Part shown: positions 10,904 to 36,124 of the stretch, in pieces
Layout: each line of letters opens with the position of its first letter
How positions within the stretch are numbered: the first letter of the stretch is position 1
Origin: Ascaphus truei
Taxonomy: Eukaryota; Chordata; Amphibia; Anura; Ascaphidae
Length of the DNA stretch: 64,000 bases
Assembly: GCA_036426205.1 (NCBI GenBank)
Contig: CM071587.1
Location: 3,189,447 to 3,253,446, forward strand
Direction of reading: 5' to 3'
Position numbers and translations under genes: made by a program
Notes under the pieces: generated by a model
Seen by the model: the letters and a program-made list of their open reading frames with translations, nothing else
What the model was told of the DNA's origin: nothing
Databases searched by the model: none

Positions 10904-12580
10904 ATTAACAAAAAATAAGTCATTTTTACCATGTCAGTAACACTGAAACATTCTTAATTGTTTGGTATTTTACCTTAAGGCCTTTTTGTTTTATTTGTAC
11001 TTGTGTAATAAACTCGGGCAGCCTTAAACCAACCGTGGAAGGTGTGGTGGTGTTTTTTTTTCCGGTGTGGAGTCTGCCGGTTCGAGCACAGGATGCAGGT
11101 TTGATTAAAGATCTCCCCAACATCAGCTTGGATCTAATCATTCTGGGGTAATGTATCGAGTTCCCGTCTGCAAAAATAATACACATTTCAAATCAATTGG
11201 GATATTTTTCATTGAAAAAGCCAGTGGATCAATGGAGCTCCTTACAGCAAAACTAGCCCAAAAAATGGACAAGTTCCACAAGACATGGGAAATATGGCCA
11301 GGTGTGTAACAAACTGCCATGAAAACAACCGGAAAAGGTCAAATTGTTGGTTGGGCTGGCCCCCCCCCCCCTTTTTTCCATCCCCTCTCTTTTCACCTCT
11401 CTCTCTCTCTCCCCCCATCTTCTCTTTTTTTCTTTCTTGACAATAAAAGATGCACACAAAGAAGCGGCCGCTTCCATGTTAACGCACCTAGTGGGGGAGT
11501 ATGTGAATAGGCAATATTCAACACAGCTAGTTACATACTTAACTTAAACAGAAACAATGATTTGCGAATATCTACTGTGACGTCTATAATGGTCAGTACT
11601 CCTCCAACGTATGTATAACAAGGTGTATGATGTGTGTGTATTTTGTGAAAAACAATAAAAAAATTGGGAAAAAAAAGCCAGTGGAAAGGTTGGTGTGGTG
11701 TGTGTGTGTGTGTGTGGTGTGTGGGGTTCTCCCCCCCCCCTCTCTCCAGCTTTAAGATCTTTGATAAAGTGCTTTCTTTTTAAACTCCAGGTACCTAAGT
11801 GAGTCCTATTACTAGAGTGAGGTTCTTCAAAGGGGTCATGTCACAAAACATTTGACTAGGGGGGCCACAAGCTTATTGCAATGTTATTTTAGATGTGTAA
11901 ATGGATACATTTCACCACTTTGCCAGCGTTGATCACATCTGCTATATGTATATTTTATATATTACCTGACAAGTGAATGTGAGACGCTGCTGAAGCGGAG
12001 GTGAGGACGGCCACATGAAGGTCGTTTTGTATGTTGCCTGTTGAAGATCTCTGCGCTACAGCTTGTCCACAAGTCTCCTAGCCAATCGTCAGCACTGCTC
12101 GTTCCAGACGCGACGTGCGCCTTCCTGGGAAGATCCTGGTACATGATACAGCTCAGTGGGAGAGGTTAATGTTTAGAGACCCTTCTGGACAGAGCCATCT
12201 TAAAAAACTAAATGTTGGGGCCCTGAGTAAGTGTATATCTGGGAATCCCCACCCACATTTAAATAGAAATACAGTGTGTTTTTTCATTTTGCTCAACATT
12301 CAAAACTTGTATTGAAATTCTGCAAATATTACTACAAACATTTTATTTAACTTGTGCTGATTTTGTTTAGTGCAAACATCTTTCAATACATTTTTATAAG
12401 GTGTGACGCTTCCTCCACATACAAATCTGGGAACCGTTCTGCAGCTGAGCAGTTTGTTCTTTGTCAGATAACTTTTATTTATTTTTTAAAGCAGCTAATC
12501 GCAGCTTTTCCCGTTCTTTCTGCTTCAACAGATCTCTTCTTACCCTTTCCAGGGTTTTTTTTTTCTCTCTCAATCTGATA
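10904..12580. other. intergenic, no gene recognised
   Basis: Contains a (TG)n tract at about 11696-11715, poly-C and pyrimidine runs near 11360-11420 and 11730, and an AATAAA at about 11652. The short open frames show no family. Confidence 0.5.
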
Positions 12581-12587
12581 CTTGGTA

Positions 12588-12823
12588 TAGGGTGTGCAAA
12601 CTTTTTGGTTTGCTTCCCCGCTCTTTCCCCCCACCCCCCCCTTTACCTTTTCTACTGTATGGCATCATTTGACTCCGCATTGTAATGGTGACTCGCCTCC
12701 AGTGAGAAAGTAAGAGACATACAGAGGCCTTGCGCGCTCCCCTGGTATTTAATTTAAATATTTTGGGGAAGTGTGGGGCCTCTGTAAGTGCTACCCCCCC
12801 TCCCTTATATTTTTGCACCCCTG
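12588..12823. mobile_element. hAT-like MITE, family 2, copy 1
   Basis: Ends TAGGGTGTGCAAACTTTTTG and, reversed, CAGGGGTGCAAAAATATAAG. The interior (CAGAGGCCTTG...GGTATTTAA...GGGGAAG) aligns with the copy at 59322-59617. No target duplication was confirmed. Confidence 0.65.
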
Positions 12824-12889
12824 GAGGAGATAGAAGCATGCAAAATATTAAGTGTCTGAGAGGTTAAAGCAGCAGTTCCAGCAATATCC

Positions 12890-13047
12890 TACATGTATTG
12901 CATTATAAGGTACCCCAACCCTCTCTAATAGCGTGTCTGAGATCAGATGCATTGTAAGGAACCCCAACCCTCTCTAATAGTGCGTCTGAGATCAGATGCA
13001 TTGTAAGGAACCCCAACCCTCTCTAATAGCGTGTCTGAGATCAGATG
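12890..13047. repeat. 49-bp tandem repeat, three copies
   Basis: Units contain AACCCTCTCTAATAGCGTGT and AGATCAGATGCATTGTAAGG. Three copies, nearly identical. Confidence 0.9.
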
Positions 13048-14119
13048 CATTGTAAATTCTTCTGTATTTGGTACAATTGTGAAATGACCAGGAAATTGCA
13101 GGGAACCCTTCAGCGATCCTGTCAGAACCCAAAGCTTCCTAGGAACCCCAGTTTGAAAACACTGGTATGCAGTAACATTCAGACCTGATCGGTTTAACGA
13201 GCACCTTTCTTCTGGTACATGGACATATCACCTGATATGCTGATTCTGCGGCTGTCCACGGGGTGACGTTGTTACTATTGGCTCTACTTGGAGCTGTTCT
13301 TGGCATCGTTTCTGGCAGCTGGGTTTATTTCTTTGTTTCCCAAATTCCCTGAGCCCAGAACACAGTGTGCCTGACAAAACATATGGTATGCATACGCAAT
13401 AACACGCAACATAAAGAAACTCTGAGTATGACCAGAAGCGTCAAACCACTTACAGTCTACTGAAACCAGAGACCATCAACCATAATCATCTCCTGGCCCC
13501 AACCTCTAACCTTTCCCTTTTCCAATCTCTGCCTCCTACAACCAGCATGGAAGTCCTGGAAATTGGTTGTATGTAGGCATGTATAACTGTATTTAGATAG
13601 AGCCAACCATCTACACTGCACTTAACAATATTGCAATAGGAGGTAAATACAATACAATACAGCCAATGTGAATAAGTGCAACAGGTAAATGACAGCATAA
13701 GGCTAAATTAGACCCTGTCCCATAGAGCTTACAATCTAAGTTGCTAACAATTCATTTCAGGTCCCGCAGGCAGTGAATGGGGTTAAAATGTCTCCGACAG
13801 CAAGTTTTGGGGAATGCCAGCTGCATGTTGTAGGCAAACTACTAGACAAAACTAATTAGCCAAGGTCAGAATAGCTAGGACATACTGTGTCCTTGTATGC
13901 CATGGCAGAAGGAACCCAGCAGCTGGGGGGGAATGTGTTACACACCTAGTGGGGGAGGGGCTGTCACTCAGCTATCTAACCACCTGGTTCTGTGGGAAGG
14001 AGTCAGTCAATAACAAACCCAGTGCCCCCTGTGTAATGTGACCTAGCAGCTGCCTCCCACCTACAGATATTGGCAGATGAATGATGTGTGTATAAACATC
14101 TCTGGGAATCTCACTTTTT
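13048..14119. other. intergenic, no gene recognised
   Basis: A reversed L2-type tail (CATAGAGCTTACAATCTAAG) lies at about 13715-13740. Otherwise no feature was recognised. Confidence 0.45.
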
Positions 14120-14640
14120 ACAAACGCTAAATTCTCTTCCTCACTTTTAAAGCTTTACACTCTTCTGCTCCTCCTTACATCTCAGCCCTAATTTCTCGCT
14201 ATGCCCTCCTCTGCACCTCCTTACATCTCACCCTAATATCTCACTATACCCTCCTCTGCACCTCCTTACATCTCAGCGCTAATTTCTCACTATGCACCAT
14301 CCTGACTCTTGCGTTCTGCTCAAGGCTGTCTTCTCTCTACCCCCTTTGTATCTAAAGAACTCTCTCACCTTAAACCTTTCTCACTGACTGCCCCACACCT
14401 CTGCAATGCCCTTCCCCTCAATACCCGACTAGCACCCTCTCTATCCACCTTTAAGACCCACCTTAAAACACACCAATTTAATGAAGCATATAAGTAGCTC
14501 CGTGGCTGATACCATACACTTCATACATCGACCTTGGCCCCTTGCAGACGCACTTACCAGAACACCCTCCTACTGTCTCTGTACGTCCTCCTTACCAATT
14601 AGATTGTAAGCTCTGCGGGGCAGGGACACCTTCTCCTAAA
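14120..14640 (+). mobile_element. L2-clade LINE fragment (end of ORF2 and start of 3' region)
   Basis: The frame reads APHLCNALPLNTRLAPSLST and FKTHLKTHQFNEAYK, the usual C-terminus of L2-type reverse transcriptase ORFs, then a stop, then TTAGATTGTAAGCTCTGCGG. At 14150-14290 a 45-bp stretch (CTCCTTACATCTCACCCTAA) occurs in about three tandem copies. 5' truncated. Confidence 0.8.
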
Positions 14641-14699
14641 TGTCACTTTTATGTCTGAAAGTGCTTCTTCCCATTATGTGTGTAGCCAGGTTCCCTTTG

Positions 14700-15850
14700 C
14701 CAGAGCTGACCCCCCTCCTCCTGGGGCTCACAGCCGCCGCTCGTGAGGGGGCAATGCGCGAGCAGCGCGCTACCTTAGAGTCAGGGCTGGTTGCCGGGAA
14801 CGCGATCGGGCTGTTGCTAGGGCCGTGGTTGCGTCGTCGGGATGTCCCGGCAGCTCGCGGTGAAGGAAGCCGCCATTGCGAGGTGCGTGGCGCATGCGCA
14901 GGAGACAGAGGTACCGTGAGGCTCACAGACAGGTCGCGCATGCGCAGTGAGAAGCGCGCGAACCCTAGTCTACCAGGGAAGGCTCTTGGAAGGGGCTATA
15001 AGTCTCATGAGCCTCTGCAGCGCCCCACGTGACGCCATGGAGCCAATAGGGCTGGAGGATGGCCCTGTAAGGAAAAAGAGATAAATTTCGCGGGCTTGCA
15101 GCACGCTAGTCAGTTGGTGCCAGGAGAAGCTGAGGGAAGGAGGTAGGGTGCAGGAGTCAGTGACTCCCTGCACTAGGCCAGCAGCCCCCAAGGCCCCAGG
15201 TAGCCCTGAGTCACCCAGTAGTGTGAGTAGTGTCAGGGACAGCCCCCAGGTTAGGGACCCTGCCACTTACTGTCTAGAGCTAGTTAGGGACACAGCAGAA
15301 GCTGCGCGTCAGTGCAGAGGTTTGGGCTCAGACCCTTGCTGTTGCTGCATCAGCCATCTGGGTGGGATCGCCCCGGAAGGTAGTTCCGGTGTACAGTCGA
15401 CGTCGGGATCCTTTGTGAAGTTCCTTGGCAGGCCCGGGCACCGGAGTGCCCGGCAGGTAATCTACAAGTGCACCAATGAGTCTTGTAACATTTCACCAGG
15501 GACACAGTGGCTGCGCAGTCACACATATACATCTCACTTGAGTGTGGGGTTGCTGGACACTGGGTGGGATCATCCGGTGGAGGTGGAGGTAGCGTCCTGC
15601 GCGACGCCGGAGTTAGTGTCTCCTCTAGGGAGGGACACCTGTTGGTATATGTGTATATGCGCAAGGTTATTCATGCAAGTAAAGTCCCTGATTGTTTTAC
15701 ACGTTGTGTGGAGTGATATATATATTTCCTGTGAGGAACCACTCCCCCTCTGGTGGGAGCCATCGCAGGTGGAGGCGCTGCACCAAGTAAGAGGTTATAC
15801 ATATTGTCATACGTACCCCAGGCTCTCCGTGGCGGAGGCTTAGGCCTCCT
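14700..15850. other. CpG-rich segment with two NRF1-type palindromes; possible LTR or leader
   Basis: GC-rich, with CGCATGCGCA at 14891-14900 and CGCGCATGCGCAGTG at 14935-14949, and CTATAAG at about 14996. A 231-codon frame (15148-15843) contains no recognised domain. The composition and the GGTGGAGGCGCTGCACCAAG stretch near 15768 suggest a retrotransposon LTR or leader; no repeat partner is present to prove it. Confidence 0.35.
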
Positions 15851-15956
15851 ATGAACATAACAGGTAGAAGCACCATGCTGGGTAATGCATATAGATCCCC
15901 CTACATACACCATATCTGCGATTGGGGGGGGGGGGGGGAATATGGGTTACATGTGT

Positions 15957-16055
15957 TATTTGTATTATTTGTTATTTATGTGATCATCACGTGTATTACT
16001 GCTGTGAAGCACCATGTACATGAATGGCGCTATATAAATAAAGATATACATACAT
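15957..16055 (+). mobile_element. L2-type 3' tail fragment
   Basis: TTACTGCTGTGAAGC, then AATGGCGCTATATAAATAAA, as at 31080-31140 and 58340-58400. A G14-15 run precedes it at about 15924. Confidence 0.7.
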
Positions 16056-16059
16056 TTAT

Positions 16060-16916
16060 ATCAAACATTTCCAGGGAAAGATACACAGACAACACAGAAA
16101 CTTAAAGTATACACACCAGACACAGCTGTGTGACTGCATCATTATACTCAACAGATGCAAGAATTAGGGCGCTTCCCAAATAATGAAATGCCCTTATAGT
16201 TAGAACGCAAGAGTGCCGAAAAAAATAATAGCTCAAATACTGGCCAGGAGTAGCAGCTCAACCCGGTAGAAAATCTCCCAGAATACTTAGGTATTTGTTG
16301 TAACAGGTTGAGCGCAAGACATAAAATGGAAGAGAAAGCACAGACAATAATTGTACAGTAAAATCGTAACAATCACAGAGTTCAAATGTGATAATACATG
16401 CAGATAGGTGCACACACGTGGGGATAGTGAAAGGTCTACAATTAGATCTGAAGTAAGGTATACACTTACACGGCCCTGTGTCAGCCTGTACCAAACAGGG
16501 TTTATCTTTTCCGAATGCGTCCCCTGGGTAGTAAGCGTATCAGAGTGCTGATAATGCAGACGTAGTGATCGTAATACGTAGCGGTATTCAATAAGGAAGT
16601 GTGTATATTCTATATATATTGGCTCACACGGCCGTGTGTGAGTCACTGCCCAAAAAGGTGTCTTTCTCTGGTGTCTGTGTCCTCTGGGTAGTCCCCCGCG
16701 TTTTTCTCAAACTCGGAGAGAAGTGCAGGTTGCCGGTGCCCACGTGCTTTTTAAACTCTGGCCTAATATATGTTATAATGATGCATATGATATACCAGCG
16801 AGACACCAATGGTGCATCATAAAATCTGCCATGATAACCCTGTTATCTGTATGTCCGTGTGGCATTGTACCACGCTGCAGGACATGTTGGCATCACTGCT
16901 AACGATTGCACTAATC
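16060..16916. other. intergenic, no gene recognised
   Basis: Short open frames on the - strand show no known family. TGTGTGAGTCACTGCC at 16635 and CTGTGTCAGCCTGTACC at 16478 hint at an old inverted duplication, with CACGGCC on both sides. Confidence 0.35.
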
Positions 16917-16919
16917 TAA

Positions 16920-17218
16920 GGCCGAGTCCATGGCCCCACGCGCGCCTGTCTGCCCGGCGATCTGTGGACTAAAGAGCCTTGCGATTGGGCGGCGTGTCTG
17001 AGGCGGGGCCGATGGCGTCACGGAGCTTGTTCATGTCGGAGAACCGCTCGCCTGACCCGGCCTTCACGAGACAAAGACAAAAAAAACTGTGTCTCACGAA
17101 AAAACAGCAGCGCCAACGCTCACGTGCGCGCACTGTGGGCGTTCCCATAGACCTCAATGTGTTTGATCGTGCCGCGCGAGCAATCGCCCATGCGGTCGCG
17201 CTCAGCATGGACGCGGCC
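16920..17218. mobile_element. Harbinger-like MITE with TAA target duplication
   Basis: TIRs GGCCGAGTCCATG and, reversed, GGCCGCGTCCATG (12 of 13), each flanked by TAA (16917-16919, 17219-17221). The element is GC- and CpG-rich. A 3-bp TWA duplication fits PIF/Harbinger. Confidence 0.7.
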
Positions 17219-17221
17219 TAA

Positions 17222-17532
17222 GGCTGCGGACATGCTAGGAGCGTGCGCCACCGCGATCAAACACATAAAAGCCTACGCGAATGTCCACAGTGCGTGCGCG
17301 TTGGCCGGAGATCTGCTTGCGGAGCCTTATTATGTTGCATTTGCCACGCGATGGCGGGGTCACGTGTGCGGTTCGCCCAATGAGGGCAAACCAGCTCCAT
17401 GCCACGTCCGCCGACACGCCCCTCCCCACGCGCGCATGCAGCACATTTCTACATGGCCAGGAATATCCTCGGCTTCATCAGCGCGTGACGTCACGGAGCT
17501 CGAGAGCGGGCGCATTTAGCATGGATGAGGCG
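17222..17532. mobile_element. second Harbinger-like MITE, directly adjacent
   Basis: Starts GGCTGCGGACATGCTAGG right after the TAA of the preceding element and ends near GCATGGATGAGGCG before TAG. The ends match each other only partly. It contains ACGTCA and CACGTG motifs and many CpG. Confidence 0.45.
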
Positions 17533-18347
17533 TAGAAGGAGTGGAGAAGATCCTGAATTGAAATGAGAGAGAGACAATGTTACTTATTAGCAGGATACAG
17601 CCAGCCACACTGTGTCACCCGGTGCCCTGCACTCTGCCCCTGTTTTGTATTTCAGGGCACAAGACCTTTCCTGACCCTGCACATTAATGATTATTAACCC
17701 ACTCCGTGCTGGCATATTGCATAGCACTGTGTTCCTTCTTGTCCTCTCCCAAGCCCTGGGAGTTGCCTCGCCCTGTTGGCCTCGCCCTGTTGCTGGCTTC
17801 TGAGAAGCTCTGGGTGACCTCTGTCCCAGTTCTGAAGTCTTTGCTAGTGAGCATGCTTCATATGTATGCAAGAGCGCTGGGGGGGGGGGGGCAGTAGGGC
17901 AACTTTGACATACGACAAGCATTGATACAGGGGTAATATAGGGGGGTTGCGAGTGTGAGGACAGCTCGGTGAACCGAGCTAGGGATAATTCTGTGTACTG
18001 TAGACCCTGAATTAACGCCCTTTGAGAGATAAAATACTTGTTGCCATAGCGGCAGAGTTTGAGCGCTGGATCCAGCCTCTGCCTCCTGCTATTGGTTGAA
18101 TCTCACAACCTTCATCTTATTGTAGTAGGGATTTAGGGATCCACTTACCGCGTTTATAAAAGTGTCCATATGCTGCAGATAACCTCATCACAAAACCTTT
18201 ACATCAGGTTCGGCAAGTCCGGGGCTCAAGAGCAGCAGACAGGCCGGGGTTCGAAGACTTCTCTAGTTAACACGCACATAAAAATCATACGTGTGAGCAC
18301 ATTCATGTCTCAGACACGTCTGCACCCCTGCCCTTCTCCATTATCTC
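17533..18347. other. intergenic, no gene recognised
   Basis: A G12 run lies at about 17880. No domain or repeat family was identified. Confidence 0.4.
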
Positions 18348-18350
18348 TTA

Positions 18351-18479
18351 GGCCGCGACCAGGCTGAGAGCGAGCGCGCTGTGACATCAGGCGCTGAATA
18401 AGCAGGGGCGGTTACTGTCCAGTTGAAAATGTGTATTTGCGTGCACAGGGGGGGGGGGGGGGGGGAGGAGGACGCGGCC
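18351..18479. mobile_element. third Harbinger-like MITE, 129 bp, TTA target duplication
   Basis: TIRs GGCCGCGACC and, reversed, GGCCGCGTCC, with TTA on both sides (18348-18350, 18480-18482). It contains a G-run of about 17. Same family type as 16920-17218. Confidence 0.65.
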
Positions 18480-18655
18480 TTAGCAAACAATGCTTCCACT
18501 ACAGCCCTGGTTTCTGGGTAATGACATGTAAATGAGCGCACAGTAATGAACACCTAATTAATTACCTGTTAATCACTAAGAGCTTGTTTTGCTATGTGAC
18601 CCGTTGGTGAGCCCTGCTTTGGATAAATATGTATCCTATTCCTGCTGTAATATAC

Positions 18656-19225
18656 AGGGGGGGGGGGGAGGCAGGGGCGGGGGGGGAAGGCAGGGAGGGG
18701 GGGGGGAAGGCAGGGGAGGGGGGGGGAGGCAGTGGTGCGGGGGGGGGGGGAGGCAGGGGGGGATGGCCAGGGGCGGGGGGGGGGGGGGGAAAGCAGGGCG
18801 GGGGGAAGGCAGGGGGGGCGGGGGGGGAAGGCAGGGGGCAGGGAGGCAGGGCCAGGGGGGGGGGAAAGGCAGGGGCAGGGTGGGGGAAGGCAGGGCAGGG
18901 GAAGGTGGGGGGGGGGTGGGGATGCAGGGGCAGGGGGGGGATGCAGGTGGCAGGGGGGGGAAGGAGGTAGGGGCGGGGGGGAAGGTAGAGCGCGGCTTGG
19001 GTGATAGGCAGCGGGCAGGGGGAGCGGAGGGGGGGGAAGGCAGGGTGGGGGTGGAAGGCAGGGTGCAAGGTGGGGGGAAGGCAGGGGTAGGGGGGAGGGC
19101 GGGGCAGGGGGGAGAAGGCAGGGAAGGGAGAGGGAAGACCAAAAAGGCGGGGGGAAAGGGGGAAGACAGGGGCGGGAGAGTGAAAGGGTGGGTGGGGGGA
19201 AGGCAGGGTCAGCGGGTGGGGGGAA
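18656..19225. repeat. G-rich minisatellite (GGGGAAGGCAGGG type)
   Basis: About 570 bp of G-runs spaced by AAGGCA or CAGG. Many sets of four G-runs satisfy a G-quadruplex pattern on the + strand. The Gly/Arg-rich frame here and its Pro-rich antisense frame are composition artefacts. Confidence 0.9.
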
Positions 19226-19320
19226 CGGGGGGTTGTCACTGTGTTGTCAGGTGTCTGTCACTGTGGTCGTCAGTGTCTTGTCCTGGGTCGTGTTATTGTG
19301 TCTCGTGTGTCACGTGTGTT

Positions 19321-19556
19321 CGGGGGGGGGAGGGTCAAAAACGCAGCTGGGGGGGGTGTAAAACAGAGTTTGTGTGGGGAGTCAAAAACGGAGCCGCTGG
19401 GGTCAAAACACGGACGCTGGTGGGGGCTGGGGGGGTCAAAACGGAGCTGGGGGGGGTCAAAAACGGAGCTGGTGGGGGTGGGTTCAAAAACGGAGGGGGC
19501 GGGGGGTGGTCAAAAAAACGGAGTGGGGCGGGGAGGCAAAAACGGGAGCTCAGGAA
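19321..19556. repeat. irregular tandem repeat with GTCAAAAACGGAGCTGG units
   Basis: Units of about 24-35 bp, each a G-run followed by GTCAAAA(A)CGGAG. Unit length varies by small indels. Confidence 0.75.
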
Positions 19557-19559
19557 AGA

Positions 19560-21161
19560 AAAAACAAAGGAAGAAGCAAAAGCAAGGCGGAAAAAACAAA
19601 GAGCGGGGATTTTGCTCGGTTACCTGTTTAGAAACAGGTTGGGGAAAAAAAAGAGGGCGTGGGGGAGACGGGCTTAAAGTATATGGAAGGCAAGAGTGAA
19701 GTCTCGCCATGCATATGGCTCGAGTAAGCGATTAGTTTATGGAGGCCTGCGTTTTTTTCGCATGTTTTGCGCTCTTCAAACCAGTTGCAGGCTATTACTT
19801 ATCCAACAACTGGCGAACTCTGGCACTTCCCTTGTTTGTGCTCGTCTCGCCCTACCCAGTGCCCTTCTCGTTCGTTAGGTCGGTCTGTCTCAAGATCGCT
19901 AGCCCCAAACGTCCACAGCCGCAAAATTCAAACTCTCGGTTACTAGTCTACCCAAACCTTACGGTCAGCAACTTATTACCTGTTTGCATTTACCCTGCTC
20001 CAGCTGAGCCGCTTTTCGGCACCGCCTTCGGATAAGGTACAAAGAAAGGTGCCCAGAAGCTCGCGGCTTCTGAAGAGCAATCTCAAGCTCTCGGAATTGA
20101 TTAGGGAGCAGCAGTAGGATGCGGCGCAGGCGAGAGGAGGCACAGTGTAAGGACGAGAAGAAGTTAGTATCGCGCGGACTATCAGGTGGATGAGGAGTGT
20201 GAAGGGGAAAAGATGCATCTCAGGGTCCATGACCGGGCTAAAATGTAGGAGCTAGTTCGCCGGTCGGAAAGGAATAAGGAAGGCACCATGGTCATTTAGG
20301 AGGGGGGTGAAGGCTAATGTGTAATGGCGTTTTATGATGGAGGGGATGAGAGAGAGACTGGCTCAACCCCGTTTGGTGGGGACGTCATCGTCTCAGGAGT
20401 TGACCATGATTGGATACGAACCCGATCCAAGGCCTATCACTATATGATGGCTCTTAGGAATGAATGGCGTCGTGCTTTTAGTACCCACACTGAATATGAA
20501 CTCAGAAGATCTGCTGCGTAAGACTGAGAGTTCGGGCCCCGAGGAAAGCACCGTAAAAACCAGAGGGGGGTGGACTTTTCACTTTAGGGAGCATTCGCTC
20601 ACCTCAGGCAGCAGCAGCGTGGCCGGGTGTTAGGGACCGGGCTAGAGCGCACCGGCCAGAGAGCCGTGGGGGGGGGGGGGGCGGCGGACCGACGGACCAA
20701 TCAAATGGTCTCCAGAGACTCACAACCAAGATTTTCAAATTTATATATATAGATTTTTTTTTTTTCAAGTTTCTGCAGATAAAACTGCCTACACGCGTAT
20801 ATATAAAAGGTGTATAAAGCAGCACATGGATGTGCCCTGTCGCTACAGCGCACACTTTTTAATCAATGCATAATTATATTCATTGTATTCTGTAGCTGAA
20901 TTACTCCTCACGTTATGGCTGTCGGCCCGGGAAGCAATAGGGCAAATAAACAAAATCACTGCAGCCCCGGACCAAACATGTTCTGTATCTCCTTCTGAAG
21001 CTCAGTGCGGAGCAGCTTATAGCAGCAAAATGGGATATAAAGAATACTCCATGAACACACTGCAGTCAAGATCTGCTCAACAATCCAAAGTTGTTTAGAC
21101 GACTGTCAAGCATGAGGTTTTGAGGATTCCTGTCCACGTCTTGGCCTGTCACTTGGTACCC
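19560..21161. other. unassigned, mostly non-repetitive segment 3' of ptk6
   Basis: Frames of up to 98 residues on + (19739-20035) and 65 residues (20324-20521) show no family I recognise. The composition differs from the flanks: balanced and CpG-containing. The last 500 bases are AT-richer and probably ptk6 3' flank. Confidence 0.3.
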
Positions 21162-35561
<14,400 letters not shown>

Positions 35562-36124
35562 CCTGTTCAGGGGGATTGTGGGCTCTCTCAGTACACCTGT
35601 TCCAGCAGCAAAGACACATACCACAGAGCTTCTTGCCCATCTAGCTCTACACAGTTCTGGTTGTCAAGACATTGTGTGCACTGGGATGGGGGTGGGAATC
35701 GAAATGTGGGAGTTGACTAGATCACATGGATTCTTGAACTCAGCCCGGGCTTCAACCGCAGATTACTGCAGCACTTTAAAACACTGCTGGGAATCTGGCA
35801 GAACACTTCTTATTAGTTTTGATGATACAAATCCCAAGGGAACAACCTCTTTGAGAACTAAAACAAGACTCTGTAGTGAGGGTGATTGATTACTGCACTA
35901 CCCTCCTAACAACAATGTGAGCTGCCACCTCCCAAGGTCGCCCGTTCTCCTATCTGCTGTGAAAGCTTGGCCCCTATAAGATCCTTGGATTGTTTTATAT
36001 TTAGGGTAGCTGGTGGTTTACCCAGCGTTTTTGTGTCCCCTTGCTTTATTAGCCTTACCACCTCGTGTTGGAAACTATTCCATAACTCCCCCATCTTCCA
36101 TAAATAGAGTAGCTTCCTAACACT

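Noticed and set aside
14700..15850. A 231-codon protein gene at 15148-15843
   Set aside because: No domain, no splice structure and a CpG-rich context that favours chance openness; a retroelement leader is at least as likely.
18589..19677. 362-codon Gly/Arg-rich frame on + and Pro-rich frame on -
   Set aside because: Made entirely by the G-rich minisatellite; no conserved domain, and all frames are open because stop codons need T-rich or A-rich triplets.
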